DNA from: Prevotella sp.
GTDB lineage: Bacteria; Bacteroidota; Bacteroidia; Bacteroidales; Bacteroidaceae
NCBI GenBank assembly: GCA_024697645.1
Contig: JAILFH010000114.1
Span: forward strand, 33,814 to 97,813
Reading direction: 5' to 3'
DNA: 64,000 nt
Part shown: one piece after another, positions 8,528 to 16,510 of the stretch
How the letters are laid out: every line of letters starts with the position of its first letter
How positions within the stretch are numbered: the first letter of the stretch is position 1
The notes under the pieces: model-generated
Database searches by the model: none
The model's input: only the letters and a program-made list of their open reading frames with translations
Told to the model about the DNA's origin: nothing
Made by a program: the position numbers and the translations under genes

Positions 8528-10984
8528 ATGATTACTACCAAAATGAGAAATCTGCTGACAGCAGTCGTCTGCCTTTTCGCAGGCGTTTCGGCTCAGGCAC
8601 AGTTCACCGGTGGTGTTGAACAATACCCCACCAGCGACTACCGCACGAAGGCCGTTAAGTTCAGTCTTACGGAAGTAGCAACCGCACTGGGCACCGATGC
8701 CGCAACGTTTGCCGAGGCCTATACGGCATTCGTAGCAGCCGAGGCTCCTGAGGCCAACCTGCTCTTCCTGGCTAATCCCGACGGAACACTCTCCGACGTG
8801 TATTCAGCCAACGACAAGGGTTTCTACATCACCTCTGAGGGTGCTGCTGGCGTTTGGGATCAGACCGACCCCGCTACTGCTGGCACATGGTTCGCTTCTG
8901 CAGCAGCCGATGCTGAGAACGACGTGTTCGCCTTCTACGTAGGTCAGTATCCCGACACACTGAAGGCTGGCGACAAGGTCACTGGCAACTTCGTTGTGAA
9001 GTACAATGGTCAGGAGGCTAAGTTTGCCGTTTCGCTCAGCGTGATTGCAAAACCCGAGATTCCTGCTCCCACAACGCTCATCGAGAAAGATCTGAACATC
9101 GTCGGTGAGAAATCTGCCTCCATCGAGCAGTTCCCGCGTACTGGCTACGATGCCGACGCCGTACAGATTGAGGCCACCGACCTCGTCGAGAAACTCGGCT
9201 TTGAGAGTGGCGAACTGCTGGCCGACGTGCTGGGCGACGTGCTCTACTGCACATGGTACAACAGTGCCGACGTTGCTGAAGGCGGCGGTCTGAAGAAGGA
9301 CTCGCTGACCAACACTTCTACCGCTGGCGCTCCTGGATTCTGGCTCCACGCAGTTCAGAACGAGAATGGTGAGGAGACCGGTGAGTGCTCTGCTGCTGCC
9401 TATGGCGGTGAGGACAAGTTCTACATTGAGGCATTTGCCTACAATGCTGAGACAGGCGTTCTCTCTTGCAACCTCGGACAATATCCTGGCGCCATGAAGG
9501 CCAACGAACAGTGGTACGCCAACGTCTACGTTCTCCGTGGCGACAAGGCTTACAAGTTCACCTACAACCTGAAGATCAACGAGCGCGAACAAGGCTCTGG
9601 CACAGAGGGTATGAACAAGATGGGCGAGGCTGAGATCAACTGCGAACTCTGGCCCGATGCTACCAACTACACCCACGTTGACGTCTATCCCGACGTTGAT
9701 GCCATTGCTGCCGCTCTCGGCTGCACAACCGACAACATGTCTATGCAGGCTCTCGACGACTCCGACAACTGGGCTACCTCTACTGCCAACAACGGTGGTT
9801 TCTGGTACAACGAGGTTGGTCGCGTTGTAGGCTATGGCACCAGTTCTTACTGGTTCATTGAGCCCGCTGTTGCCAATGACTTCTCTCTCCTCCACGTTGG
9901 TCAGTATCCTGGTCGCATCGCAATCGACGAGAAGTATAGCACCGTTCTCTACTTCGTCAATGGCGAGAACTACTACGCAGTCACCATCAATATGACTGTT
10001 GTTCCCGAAAAGGTTGTTGATGGAGAATTCACTGAGGTTGCAAGCCGCACTATCAACATCCAGCAGATGCCCGACAACGGCTATGGCTGGTCTGAGGGCG
10101 TTGAGATTCCTACCGACTTCATCGAGCAGAACATCGGTTCTACTTGGGTTGTCTACGGTCTGAACACGCTCGATGAGAATGGCGAGGAGCGCGCAGGAAA
10201 TGCTAAGTATAGCAAGAGTTACACTATCACTGAGAGCCCGGGCTTCTGGCTCAACAGCGACGGTCGCAACGCAGGCTGGGGCGATCCCGATGCTAAGTTC
10301 GGTATCAGCGCAGGTGGTCAGCAGAGCGGTAAGTTCAGCATGATCCAGTACCCGAATCGCTGCTCTATCGGTGAGGTGCTGAAGACAAAGATCTTCTTCG
10401 TCAACGAGGAAACAGCCGAGATGGTTACCTTCAACTTCAACTACTACATCGTTGAGAGCATTGTGGCTAAGGAAGTGGTTGGAACCACATCTGTTACTTG
10501 CGTCGTTACTCCGAGTGAGGACGCTCAGGAAATCGACCTCGCTCCCGTAGCAGAGGCCCTCGGTGTCACAGTCGACGACCTGCTCAGCGACGACAACGAG
10601 TTCCTGAAGGGTGTTACCGATGGTCAGTACAGCAAGGGCTGGAAGGCTTCGCTCGGTATCAACTTCGACTACTCTGGTAAGTACGACGAATACGGCGACA
10701 TGTACATCTACTTCGACAATAGCGACGGCACCAAGTTGGTATCTGGTTCAAGCGACGATGTTGCTGAGGACTTCACGGCCGATGGTGAGTTCTGCTTCGA
10801 TGTCGACAACAAGGTCTACACCTTCTACGTAAGATTCGTATCGCCTGAGGTTGCCGATGGCATCAACAATATTGCCACCGACACCAAGAAGAACGGCGCT
10901 ATTTACGACCTCAGTGGTCGTCAGGTGAAGAAGCCTACTCGTGGCCTCTACATCCAGAATGGCAAGAAGTTCATCGTGAAGTAA
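8528..10984 (+). CDS. T9SS-exported protein of tandem DUF4859-like modules
   Basis: This 818-aa protein has a signal peptide cut near AQAQF and then four to five modules of about 150 residues (starting near 24, 190, 365, 505 and 660). Each module contains an amphipathic stretch such as V..ALG, an aromatic GFW or GFY segment and, in the first four, a GQYPG-like motif followed by a strand pair (VGQYPD, LGQYPG, VGQYPG, IQYPN). I read these as DUF4859-type domains, found in Bacteroidetes surface glycan-related proteins. No enzyme domain is present, so the protein is likely a binding or structural factor. The C-terminus (IYDLSGRQVKKP...GLYIQNGKKFIVK) is a T9SS tail. It is transcribed divergently from the 848-aa metalloprotease gene and ends in a strong terminator. 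The start at 8528 could also be the ATG eight codons in (MRNLLTAV). Confidence 0.75.
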   Translation: MITTKMRNLLTAVVCLFAGVSAQAQFTGGVEQYPTSDYRTKAVKFSLTEVATALGTDAATFAEAYTAFVAAEAPEANLLFLANPDGTLSDVYSANDKGFYITSEGAAGVWDQTDPATAGTWFASAAADAENDVFAFYVGQYPDTLKAGDKVTGNFVVKYNGQEAKFAVSLSVIAKPEIPAPTTLIEKDLNIVGEKSASIEQFPRTGYDADAVQIEATDLVEKLGFESGELLADVLGDVLYCTWYNSADVAEGGGLKKDSLTNTSTAGAPGFWLHAVQNENGEETGECSAAAYGGEDKFYIEAFAYNAETGVLSCNLGQYPGAMKANEQWYANVYVLRGDKAYKFTYNLKINEREQGSGTEGMNKMGEAEINCELWPDATNYTHVDVYPDVDAIAAALGCTTDNMSMQALDDSDNWATSTANNGGFWYNEVGRVVGYGTSSYWFIEPAVANDFSLLHVGQYPGRIAIDEKYSTVLYFVNGENYYAVTINMTVVPEKVVDGEFTEVASRTINIQQMPDNGYGWSEGVEIPTDFIEQNIGSTWVVYGLNTLDENGEERAGNAKYSKSYTITESPGFWLNSDGRNAGWGDPDAKFGISAGGQQSGKFSMIQYPNRCSIGEVLKTKIFFVNEETAEMVTFNFNYYIVESIVAKEVVGTTSVTCVVTPSEDAQEIDLAPVAEALGVTVDDLLSDDNEFLKGVTDGQYSKGWKASLGINFDYSGKYDEYGDMYIYFDNSDGTKLVSGSSDDVAEDFTADGEFCFDVDNKVYTFYVRFVSPEVADGINNIATDTKKNGAIYDLSGRQVKKPTRGLYIQNGKKFIVK

Positions 10985-11006
10985 ATCTCCGCAAACCCAA
11001 TCAATA

Positions 11007-11040
11007 AGAGGATGTGTCATCGGCACATCCTCTTTTTCTT
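11007..11040 (+). terminator. Rho-independent terminator
   Basis: A perfect 10-bp stem (AGAGGATGTG / CACATCCTCT) with a 7-nt loop is followed by a T run, 23 bp after the stop of the DUF4859-repeat gene. Confidence 0.9.
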
Positions 11041-11173
11041 TATGGCGACTTGTGCTTCGGCATGGGTCGCCTTGTCCTTTGTCAACCAGTTCAGGAAAGT
11101 AGGCGTCGACTACAACAGGGAATAATGGGATCACTGTCAACCTAAATCAAAAAAAGACATAGCAGAAAATGCC

Positions 11174-11209
11174 AATTGTTGTTTGTTGATTGTTGTTTGT
11201 TGCATTAAG
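11174..11209 (+). repeat. Left arm of a 36-bp perfect inverted repeat
   Basis: Positions 11174-11209 are the exact reverse complement of 11385-11420. The arm starts AATTGTTGTTTGTTGATTGT and is made of TTGTTG-type words. The 175-bp interior is A/T-rich and holds a self-complementary TATATTATAATATATAATA tract. No transposase or target duplication was seen. Confidence 0.9.
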
Positions 11210-11384
11210 GTCGAAATTAATTGGAAATGAATAGTGAGCAGGTGTGTGAATATCTTGAGTCGCCAAAAATTGAAATTAATGATAGGTAGAAAATTGTAAA
11301 TTGTAAGAAGTATATTTTTATTATATATTATAATATATAATAACCCATAGGTATCAAGGGCATTTTGCATAGGGTCGGTACGTG

Positions 11385-11420
11385 CTTAATGCAACAAACA
11401 ACAATCAACAAACAACAATT
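11385..11420 (-). repeat. Right arm of the 36-bp inverted repeat
   Basis: Exact reverse complement of 11174-11209. The match ends sharply at both borders. The pair fills the middle of the convergent spacer between the genes ending at 10984 and 11859. Confidence 0.9.
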
Positions 11421-11460
11421 TACTATTTTCAATTCAAATAATCAACCACCTTTATACTTT

Positions 11461-11570
11461 GGAGAGCATTACTCTATTGGTTACGGAGCATTGCTCTATT
11501 GGTTGCGGAGCATTGCTCTTGAGTATACGGAAGCATCCTTTCGACTATCGAAAGGCATGCTCTGTATAAG
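11461..11570. repeat. 22-bp tandem array, five degenerate units
   Basis: Units begin at about 11461, 11485, 11507, 11529 and 11550. Units two and three share GGAGCATTGCTCT, which folds as GAGC-ATT-GCTC. The last unit (TCGAAAGGCATGCTCTGTAT) closely matches the 22-bp array at 36547 (TCGAAAGGACATCTCTGTAT). The rest of the spacer up to 11858 holds only a terminator and A/T-rich sequence. Confidence 0.75.
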
Positions 11571-11615
11571 GGACCCTCGACCCATCCTTCAAGGGACAGG
11601 TGTTCGGAGAAGCGC

Positions 11616-11653
11616 AAAAAAAACGCTCCCACACCTTCACAGGCATGAGAGCG
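11616..11653 (-). terminator. Rho-independent terminator of the 730-aa metalloprotease gene
   Basis: On the minus strand a CGCTC/GAGCG stem (11624-11653) with a long loop is followed by eight T residues (plus-strand A run 11616-11623). It lies about 205 bp after the stop at 11859. Confidence 0.65.
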
Positions 11654-11858
11654 CAAATCTAATTACATTAACTATTTAAATGAAAACACGTGCCTCACGG
11701 CATCCATGAAAACTAAAACTACATTTAACTAATATAATTTTATTTGATTCATACTTTAATCACCAGATTAAATTTCCCAAACATTTCAGGATAACGATAC
11801 AATTTCTAATTCATTCAACTTATTGATATTTAACTAATTATTTCGATACGTTCACGAA

Positions 11859-14051
11859 TTACTTCACGAGTACCTTTCGACCATTGACCACATAGACGCC
11901 GCGCTGGAGGCCTTCGGTGGCGGTGACAGCAGGAACATTCGTACGCAACTGCTGACCCGTGAGGCTATAGACGCTGACACGATCGGTCTGACTAGCGGCT
12001 GACGAATGTTGCTCGATACCCAGCGTGCTGGGATCAGTATAGTCAATGCTCTTCAGCACTGCGCTTGCGCCTGTAGTGGAGTCAATGGTGACGTTGAAGA
12101 TGAAGCGGGCTGTAGCCTTCTCCGAACCGCTCTTACGATAGTGCAGAGCCTGGCGGATAGTGTACTTCGAACCTTCTGCCAGTCGGCCAGGATACTGACC
12201 AAGACTGAAGACCAACTGACTGGGTGCAAACTCTGAATAGAGATAGCCGTTGGCATAGGGCGACACAGTGCCCGTGCTGTCGAACCAGTGGCCGTAGCCG
12301 TTGGCGGTAGAACCACTTGAGGCGAGCGAACCATCGGGATTGACAGCGTAGAACATGATGCGGCGATTGGCAGGACCCGAGGCGCTCCACGACTGCAGAC
12401 GACCAGCAATGTCGCTGGGCTGCATCTGGAAGGCTGTGCCGAGCGTTGCGGCAGCCTGACCGCTCACGGTGACGGTGGTGCCCGAATAGGCGCTTGCATC
12501 ACGTGGGAACGTCACATCGTAGGTGAACGTAGCATCGGCAATGTCGCGGTCGTCGATAGTCGCTGCGGCATAGACCATTGCACGCGAACCAATATCGGTG
12601 CCTTCGAGTTTGAAACTATAGGGCCACATATCGTCGTCAGAGATCTGCTCGTTCCACTTATGCTGCACGTACTCGCGCAAGGCAGGCGAGACGACGAGCC
12701 AGAGTTGGCTGACACCCTCGGGCAGGGTCATCGTATAGTCGGCAGTCATCGGCGTATTGCCATTGCCCTGACAATAGATGCTGTCGGCAGAGAAATACTG
12801 GCGCGAACCGTCCTTCATCAGTGCGACATAGCCCATGCGGAAACCGCGATAGTTGCGGGCTGCACCAAGCACGTAACGGCGATTGTCTGTCTTCACGAAT
12901 TGCGTGTTGCCGTCGAGATACTCACCTGGGTCAAGGTCGAGCAGCGCCGCTCCTGGGCGCAGTCCCGTGAGATGAGTAGTAATCTCGGTTCCTGCCTCAG
13001 GCACCTGAAGGGGAATCACATTGAAGCCAGTGCCCTGCGGACAGGAGGAGTAGGCAACCTGATAACTGCCGTCGTCGGTCAGGACGCAGCGATAGTTGAA
13101 GTCGCCGATGTAACTCTTGCGATAAGGCGCACAGGCGTCGAAATCCCACGTAGCACAACGGCAGGCGTAGTCGAAATAGAGACGATAGAGTTCGTCGACG
13201 GAGAGTCCCTTCAGCGCCATGAGCGACTGATTGAAGTCAACGGCACCCGTCATCGGCTGATTCCAGACGTTGGCAACGGTCTTGATGTCACCATAGTGCT
13301 GGCAGAGATAGTAGAAAAACCAGTAGGACTGATAGCGGTGCCACTCATGGCTGTAGGCGTAGTTGTGGCTGTTGCGGAACACATTGATGCTCTGGTCGTA
13401 CATCAGTTCGGGATAGGACTGATTGGCTTGCCACTGGGCAGTCTGCTCCCAGACGGCCTGACCATTGCCGACGGCCAGATGGAAACCTGTGCCGATGGTG
13501 GACGACGACCAGTGACTGTGGTTGCTCGCCTCAGCGTAGCACATGTAATGGAAAGAGTGTCCCACCTCGTGAGCAACACTATGGCCAACGGGCTTACAAG
13601 TAGCGGGATTAAGCCACAGCGCCGAAACTTCGAAGTCGTAGCCACCACCGTAGCAGGTCCACGTGTTGGTGTGGTTCATGAGTACCATCACCTTGTATTT
13701 TGCGAGGTTGGAATTGACGGGGTCAACGAATCCCAACTGGTTAATCTCGAGGTCGAAAAAATCTTCACACTTCTGCAGCAGGTCGTTAATGTCGACATAG
13801 TAGAAGTTGGAAGTAGGCAGTTCGTTGGGCTTCTTCGTGCCGTAGTACTTGTCCCAGAAAATGATGACGTTGTCTGACTCGATGCTGCGCGACTTCGACC
13901 AAGTGTATTGGTTATCGGGGTCAGACTCAGCATAGAGCAGCGTGTCGGAACGCTGCTGACGCCATTCGTCGGGGATGTAAACTGTCTTTTGCGCCCAGGT
14001 GCTGGTACTTGCCAGCACGAGCAGATTCAGCATGAATAGTATTCGTTTCAT
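11859..14051 (-). CDS. T9SS-exported DUF6055-like metalloprotease with DUF4859-like module
   Basis: This 730-aa protein has a signal peptide ending STWAQ. The peptidase-like part (about 30-300) opens with ESDNVIIFWDKYYG and contains HEVGH (His161, Glu162, His165) and WEQTAQW (Glu202), the likely zinc-binding set of a DUF6055-type gluzincin. A beta-rich region follows (about 330-510). A DUF4859-like module (about 515-655) carries LGQYPGRLAEGS. The final residues (VYSLTGQQL...RGVYVVNGRKVLVK) are a T9SS sorting tail. It is a close architectural relative of the protein at 21828-23813. It stands alone between a CTTGCCC array just upstream and a terminator downstream. Activity is inferred from the motif only. 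Confidence 0.75.
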   Translation of the reverse strand: MKRILFMLNLLVLASTSTWAQKTVYIPDEWRQQRSDTLLYAESDPDNQYTWSKSRSIESDNVIIFWDKYYGTKKPNELPTSNFYYVDINDLLQKCEDFFDLEINQLGFVDPVNSNLAKYKVMVLMNHTNTWTCYGGGYDFEVSALWLNPATCKPVGHSVAHEVGHSFHYMCYAEASNHSHWSSSTIGTGFHLAVGNGQAVWEQTAQWQANQSYPELMYDQSINVFRNSHNYAYSHEWHRYQSYWFFYYLCQHYGDIKTVANVWNQPMTGAVDFNQSLMALKGLSVDELYRLYFDYACRCATWDFDACAPYRKSYIGDFNYRCVLTDDGSYQVAYSSCPQGTGFNVIPLQVPEAGTEITTHLTGLRPGAALLDLDPGEYLDGNTQFVKTDNRRYVLGAARNYRGFRMGYVALMKDGSRQYFSADSIYCQGNGNTPMTADYTMTLPEGVSQLWLVVSPALREYVQHKWNEQISDDDMWPYSFKLEGTDIGSRAMVYAAATIDDRDIADATFTYDVTFPRDASAYSGTTVTVSGQAAATLGTAFQMQPSDIAGRLQSWSASGPANRRIMFYAVNPDGSLASSGSTANGYGHWFDSTGTVSPYANGYLYSEFAPSQLVFSLGQYPGRLAEGSKYTIRQALHYRKSGSEKATARFIFNVTIDSTTGASAVLKSIDYTDPSTLGIEQHSSAASQTDRVSVYSLTGQQLRTNVPAVTATEGLQRGVYVVNGRKVLVK

Positions 14052-14065
14052 ATTGGAAGTTTTAT

Positions 14066-14088
14066 AGGGGCAAGGGGCAAAGGGGCAA
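14066..14088. repeat. CTTGCCC heptamer array upstream of a start codon
   Basis: Read on the minus strand, about three CTTGCCC or CTTTGCCC units end 15 nt before the ATG at 14051. The same heptamer lies 23 nt before the start of the small T9SS cargo gene at 21357, and a partial copy lies at 32021-32032. Confidence 0.7.
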
Positions 14089-14289
14089 GAGATTTGCTCT
14101 TCTGGCGCACTTAGCCGCCGAGTTTCAAGTTCCCTGTTTATATTTTTATCAAGAATTTAAGAATTAGAGATTTTTCTTCACTTTGAATTAATAAGAATTT
14201 GAGTATTTTCTTCACTTTGAATGAATGAGAATTTGAGAAATAGTTGCCCAGAGTCGTACTTTTCACGCAGTTGCTCGTGACTTCCACAA

Positions 14290-14345
14290 ATTACTCATTA
14301 CTCATTTCTCATTACTCATTATTCATTTCTCATTACTCATTATTC
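14290..14345. repeat. ATTACTC heptamer array abutting a stop codon
   Basis: Eight in-phase heptamers (ATTACTC, ATTTCTC or ATTATTC) end exactly at the stop codon of the CotH-like gene. In the gene's direction they read (GAATAAT, GAGTAAT, GAGAAAT...) and place TAA or TGA codons in all three frames after the stop. Between this array and 14088 lies about 200 bp of A/T-rich sequence with no gene. Confidence 0.9.
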
Positions 14346-16244
14346 TTACCACCACCAGCCGCCGCCGTTCCACTCAATGGTGAAGTGGACATCGACATTG
14401 ACTTTTTTCAGGACACCGTCGTAGGGATACTGATATTGCATCGTGACAGTGTGCTCCTCGTCGTAGCAGTTGTTCTGATAGAGGCCGCAGTCCCAGTTCC
14501 ACAGGTCGTTGAACACCTCGATATAAACGTGACCCTGAGCATAGGCACCAGGTTCGCCGTTCTCGTCGAACCATCCACCAAATACTCCATTGGTACCGTT
14601 CGAACCCTCGCTGCCGTCATTCATCAGCGGCACAATCGTCACGTTGCCCTCATTGAATTCCGACTCACTGACGCCCATGAGTTCCAGCACGTCAGACTTG
14701 CTGACCCTCACCTTATTGCTCTGCTGATAGCCATCGTACCAGTTCATCGTCACATCGGTGGTGATTGTACCACAGACCTGTTCGTCATGAATGGGCGTAT
14801 CATCAGGCATCGGGATGTTCTCGATAAGATTCGTCAGAAATGCGCAGCGGTTCTCGAGCCACTCGTGCATCTTCTCCACCTCCGTATTAAAGGTCTTGCC
14901 GCTAATCGGCCAGCGGTTGGATTCGCGCGGCATACAAGCACGACGCAGATTGACGATATAGTTCTCCATCTCCTTCCAGTTGCGCTCGACGATGGAATCC
15001 TTCACGGCAGCCCATTGGTCCTTATAGGCCTGGACGAACTCGCTGCAGCCAAACAGATCAGTGAAGAACTGAGGCACGTAGTTATAGTTGCCGTTGCGCT
15101 TATAAGGATTCGAGCCCATCACGGTCTCCTTATAGTTGCTGAAGAACGTATGCCCCGTCATCATGTTCGACCACTCGAAATCGTAGCCCGCATCAAAGTC
15201 CCAGAGGGGTCCCATGAACCACTTGCCGTCGCCGTCCTTATGGAGATAGATGCTGCGCGGGGCAGAGAGTTCGACGTTGTAGATGAACTCCTGAATCTGC
15301 AGATACTTGATGAACGAAGGGATGTCGAGCAGCGTCTTTACTCTCTCATAATCCTTATCCTTGATGGCCTGCTCAAGAATTGCGAACTCAGCCTTCACGG
15401 AGTCGACAGTGTTGTCAGTGAAATATTCATCATCAGGGTATTTCACAGCAGCAGGCATGCGATAGACCTGCGAGTAGAAATTGTCTTCGGCATAGGGATC
15501 CTCGCCTGGACCATCGTCAACGTCGAGTGAAAGCAAAATTCCACCGTCGTCACTGATATTCACGCGGTTGGAGCCTTGCTGAACTTGTTCCGTGAGTTGA
15601 TAGATGCCCTTGTAGTCGCCATTGAGGAAAAGTTCGACATAGCGAGTATGATTGGTGAAAGGAAGTCCCATCCACTCGCCCATCTGGAACACAAATGTGT
15701 TCATTAGGTCGGTCACGTCGCGATAGTTGGCGAGCAGCACCCAACTCTTAGCCTTAGCAAGTCCAAGCAACTTGTGTTTTTGGTCGAGTTTAATGCGATA
15801 GGGCTTCTTGTCGTACCACAGCCACGAACTGTTGCCGCGACCGCGAATGCCCGCTGATGCCGAGTAGTTGCTGAACGAGCCGCGGGCGTTGAGCATAATC
15901 TGACAAGGCTTGTACTCCTCCTTTGAGGTGACGCTGCGCCCGTCGTTAGTGGTGATATAGAGTTGGAACACCTTATACTTATCCTTCGTCTCAACAAATG
16001 ACTCATCACTGACTACAAGGCTGTCGACCACCGAGAGGTCGAACGGAACCACTGCATCGCCCTTCACATGCAGGCGCAAGTCGTCCTGATCGTCACTGAC
16101 GTCGGCATAGGCCAGACTATCGGCAAAGAGCGGGAAATCCCAGTGAGCATTGAGGTTGTGAGTATGCACATGCAGCATTTCCTGAGCCAGAACAGAGCCT
16201 AACCCAAAAACTGCAAGCGCGAGGAGAAGTAAACTTCGTTTCAT
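14346..16244 (-). CDS. CotH-kinase-like secreted protein with C-terminal DUF4859-like module
   Basis: An upstream in-frame start exists at 16304, but ATG at 16244 gives a standard signal peptide (MKRSLLLLALAVFGLGSVLAQ) and is preferred, giving 632 aa. The core resembles CotH kinases, atypical protein kinases first known from spore coats: GRGNSSW near the N-terminus, KPYRIKLDQKHKLLGLAKAKSWVLLANYRD split over the nucleotide-binding part, then ELFLNGDYKGIYQLTEQVQ and GPLWDFDAGYDFEW, which carry the acidic residues expected at the active site. The last 130 residues (from about MNWYDGYQQSNKVRVS) look like a DUF4859-type module. No clear T9SS tail is present; the protein ends in GGGWWW. The substrate is unknown; phosphorylation of secreted proteins is only an inference. 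Confidence 0.8.
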   Translation of the reverse strand: MKRSLLLLALAVFGLGSVLAQEMLHVHTHNLNAHWDFPLFADSLAYADVSDDQDDLRLHVKGDAVVPFDLSVVDSLVVSDESFVETKDKYKVFQLYITTNDGRSVTSKEEYKPCQIMLNARGSFSNYSASAGIRGRGNSSWLWYDKKPYRIKLDQKHKLLGLAKAKSWVLLANYRDVTDLMNTFVFQMGEWMGLPFTNHTRYVELFLNGDYKGIYQLTEQVQQGSNRVNISDDGGILLSLDVDDGPGEDPYAEDNFYSQVYRMPAAVKYPDDEYFTDNTVDSVKAEFAILEQAIKDKDYERVKTLLDIPSFIKYLQIQEFIYNVELSAPRSIYLHKDGDGKWFMGPLWDFDAGYDFEWSNMMTGHTFFSNYKETVMGSNPYKRNGNYNYVPQFFTDLFGCSEFVQAYKDQWAAVKDSIVERNWKEMENYIVNLRRACMPRESNRWPISGKTFNTEVEKMHEWLENRCAFLTNLIENIPMPDDTPIHDEQVCGTITTDVTMNWYDGYQQSNKVRVSKSDVLELMGVSESEFNEGNVTIVPLMNDGSEGSNGTNGVFGGWFDENGEPGAYAQGHVYIEVFNDLWNWDCGLYQNNCYDEEHTVTMQYQYPYDGVLKKVNVDVHFTIEWNGGGWWW

Positions 16245-16312
16245 TTCTATATTAATTATAAATGTAGTGCTATATGTAAAAGTCGTGTCGGTCGAAAAAA
16301 TCAAATCTGCTG

Positions 16313-16320
16313 CAAAGTTA
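16313..16320 (-). promoter_or_regulatory. -7 element of the CotH-like gene
   Basis: On the minus strand TAACTTTG fits the Bacteroidetes -7 consensus, with a leader of about 65 nt. The -33 region has no clear TTTG, so activation may depend on a regulator. Confidence 0.45.
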
Positions 16321-16346
16321 GCAAAATTCCACTAAACACGATGAAA

Positions 16347-16456
16347 AAATCGTCCATTGGAATGACAAAAAAGTCTAAAATGCGGGCATGAGGGTACTTT
16401 TTACACGAATTTACCAAAAATTTGGACGATTTTAGTAAACTCTTTGGACGATATTT
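16347..16456. promoter_or_regulatory. Three GGACGAT motifs in a divergent promoter region
   Basis: The motif occurs at 16347-16356 (AAATCGTCCA, minus orientation), 16421-16433 (TTTGGACGATTTT) and 16443-16456 (TTTGGACGATATTT). The last overlaps the -33 region of the GH97 promoter. A fourth copy lies at 8337-8350 in the other divergent spacer. This looks like a shared operator, possibly for a cluster-specific activator. Confidence 0.45.
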
Positions 16457-16457
16457 G

Positions 16458-16488
16458 TTGGCTATCTGCAAAGTTTTTTGTAATTTTG
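16458..16488 (+). promoter_or_regulatory. Promoter of the GH97 gene
   Basis: TTGG (16458-16461), a 19-nt spacer and TAATTTTG (16481-16488) form a promoter whose leader to the ATG at 16511 is under 20 nt. Confidence 0.6.
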
Positions 16489-16510
16489 CAACAAACTATT
16501 AATTTGCCTT

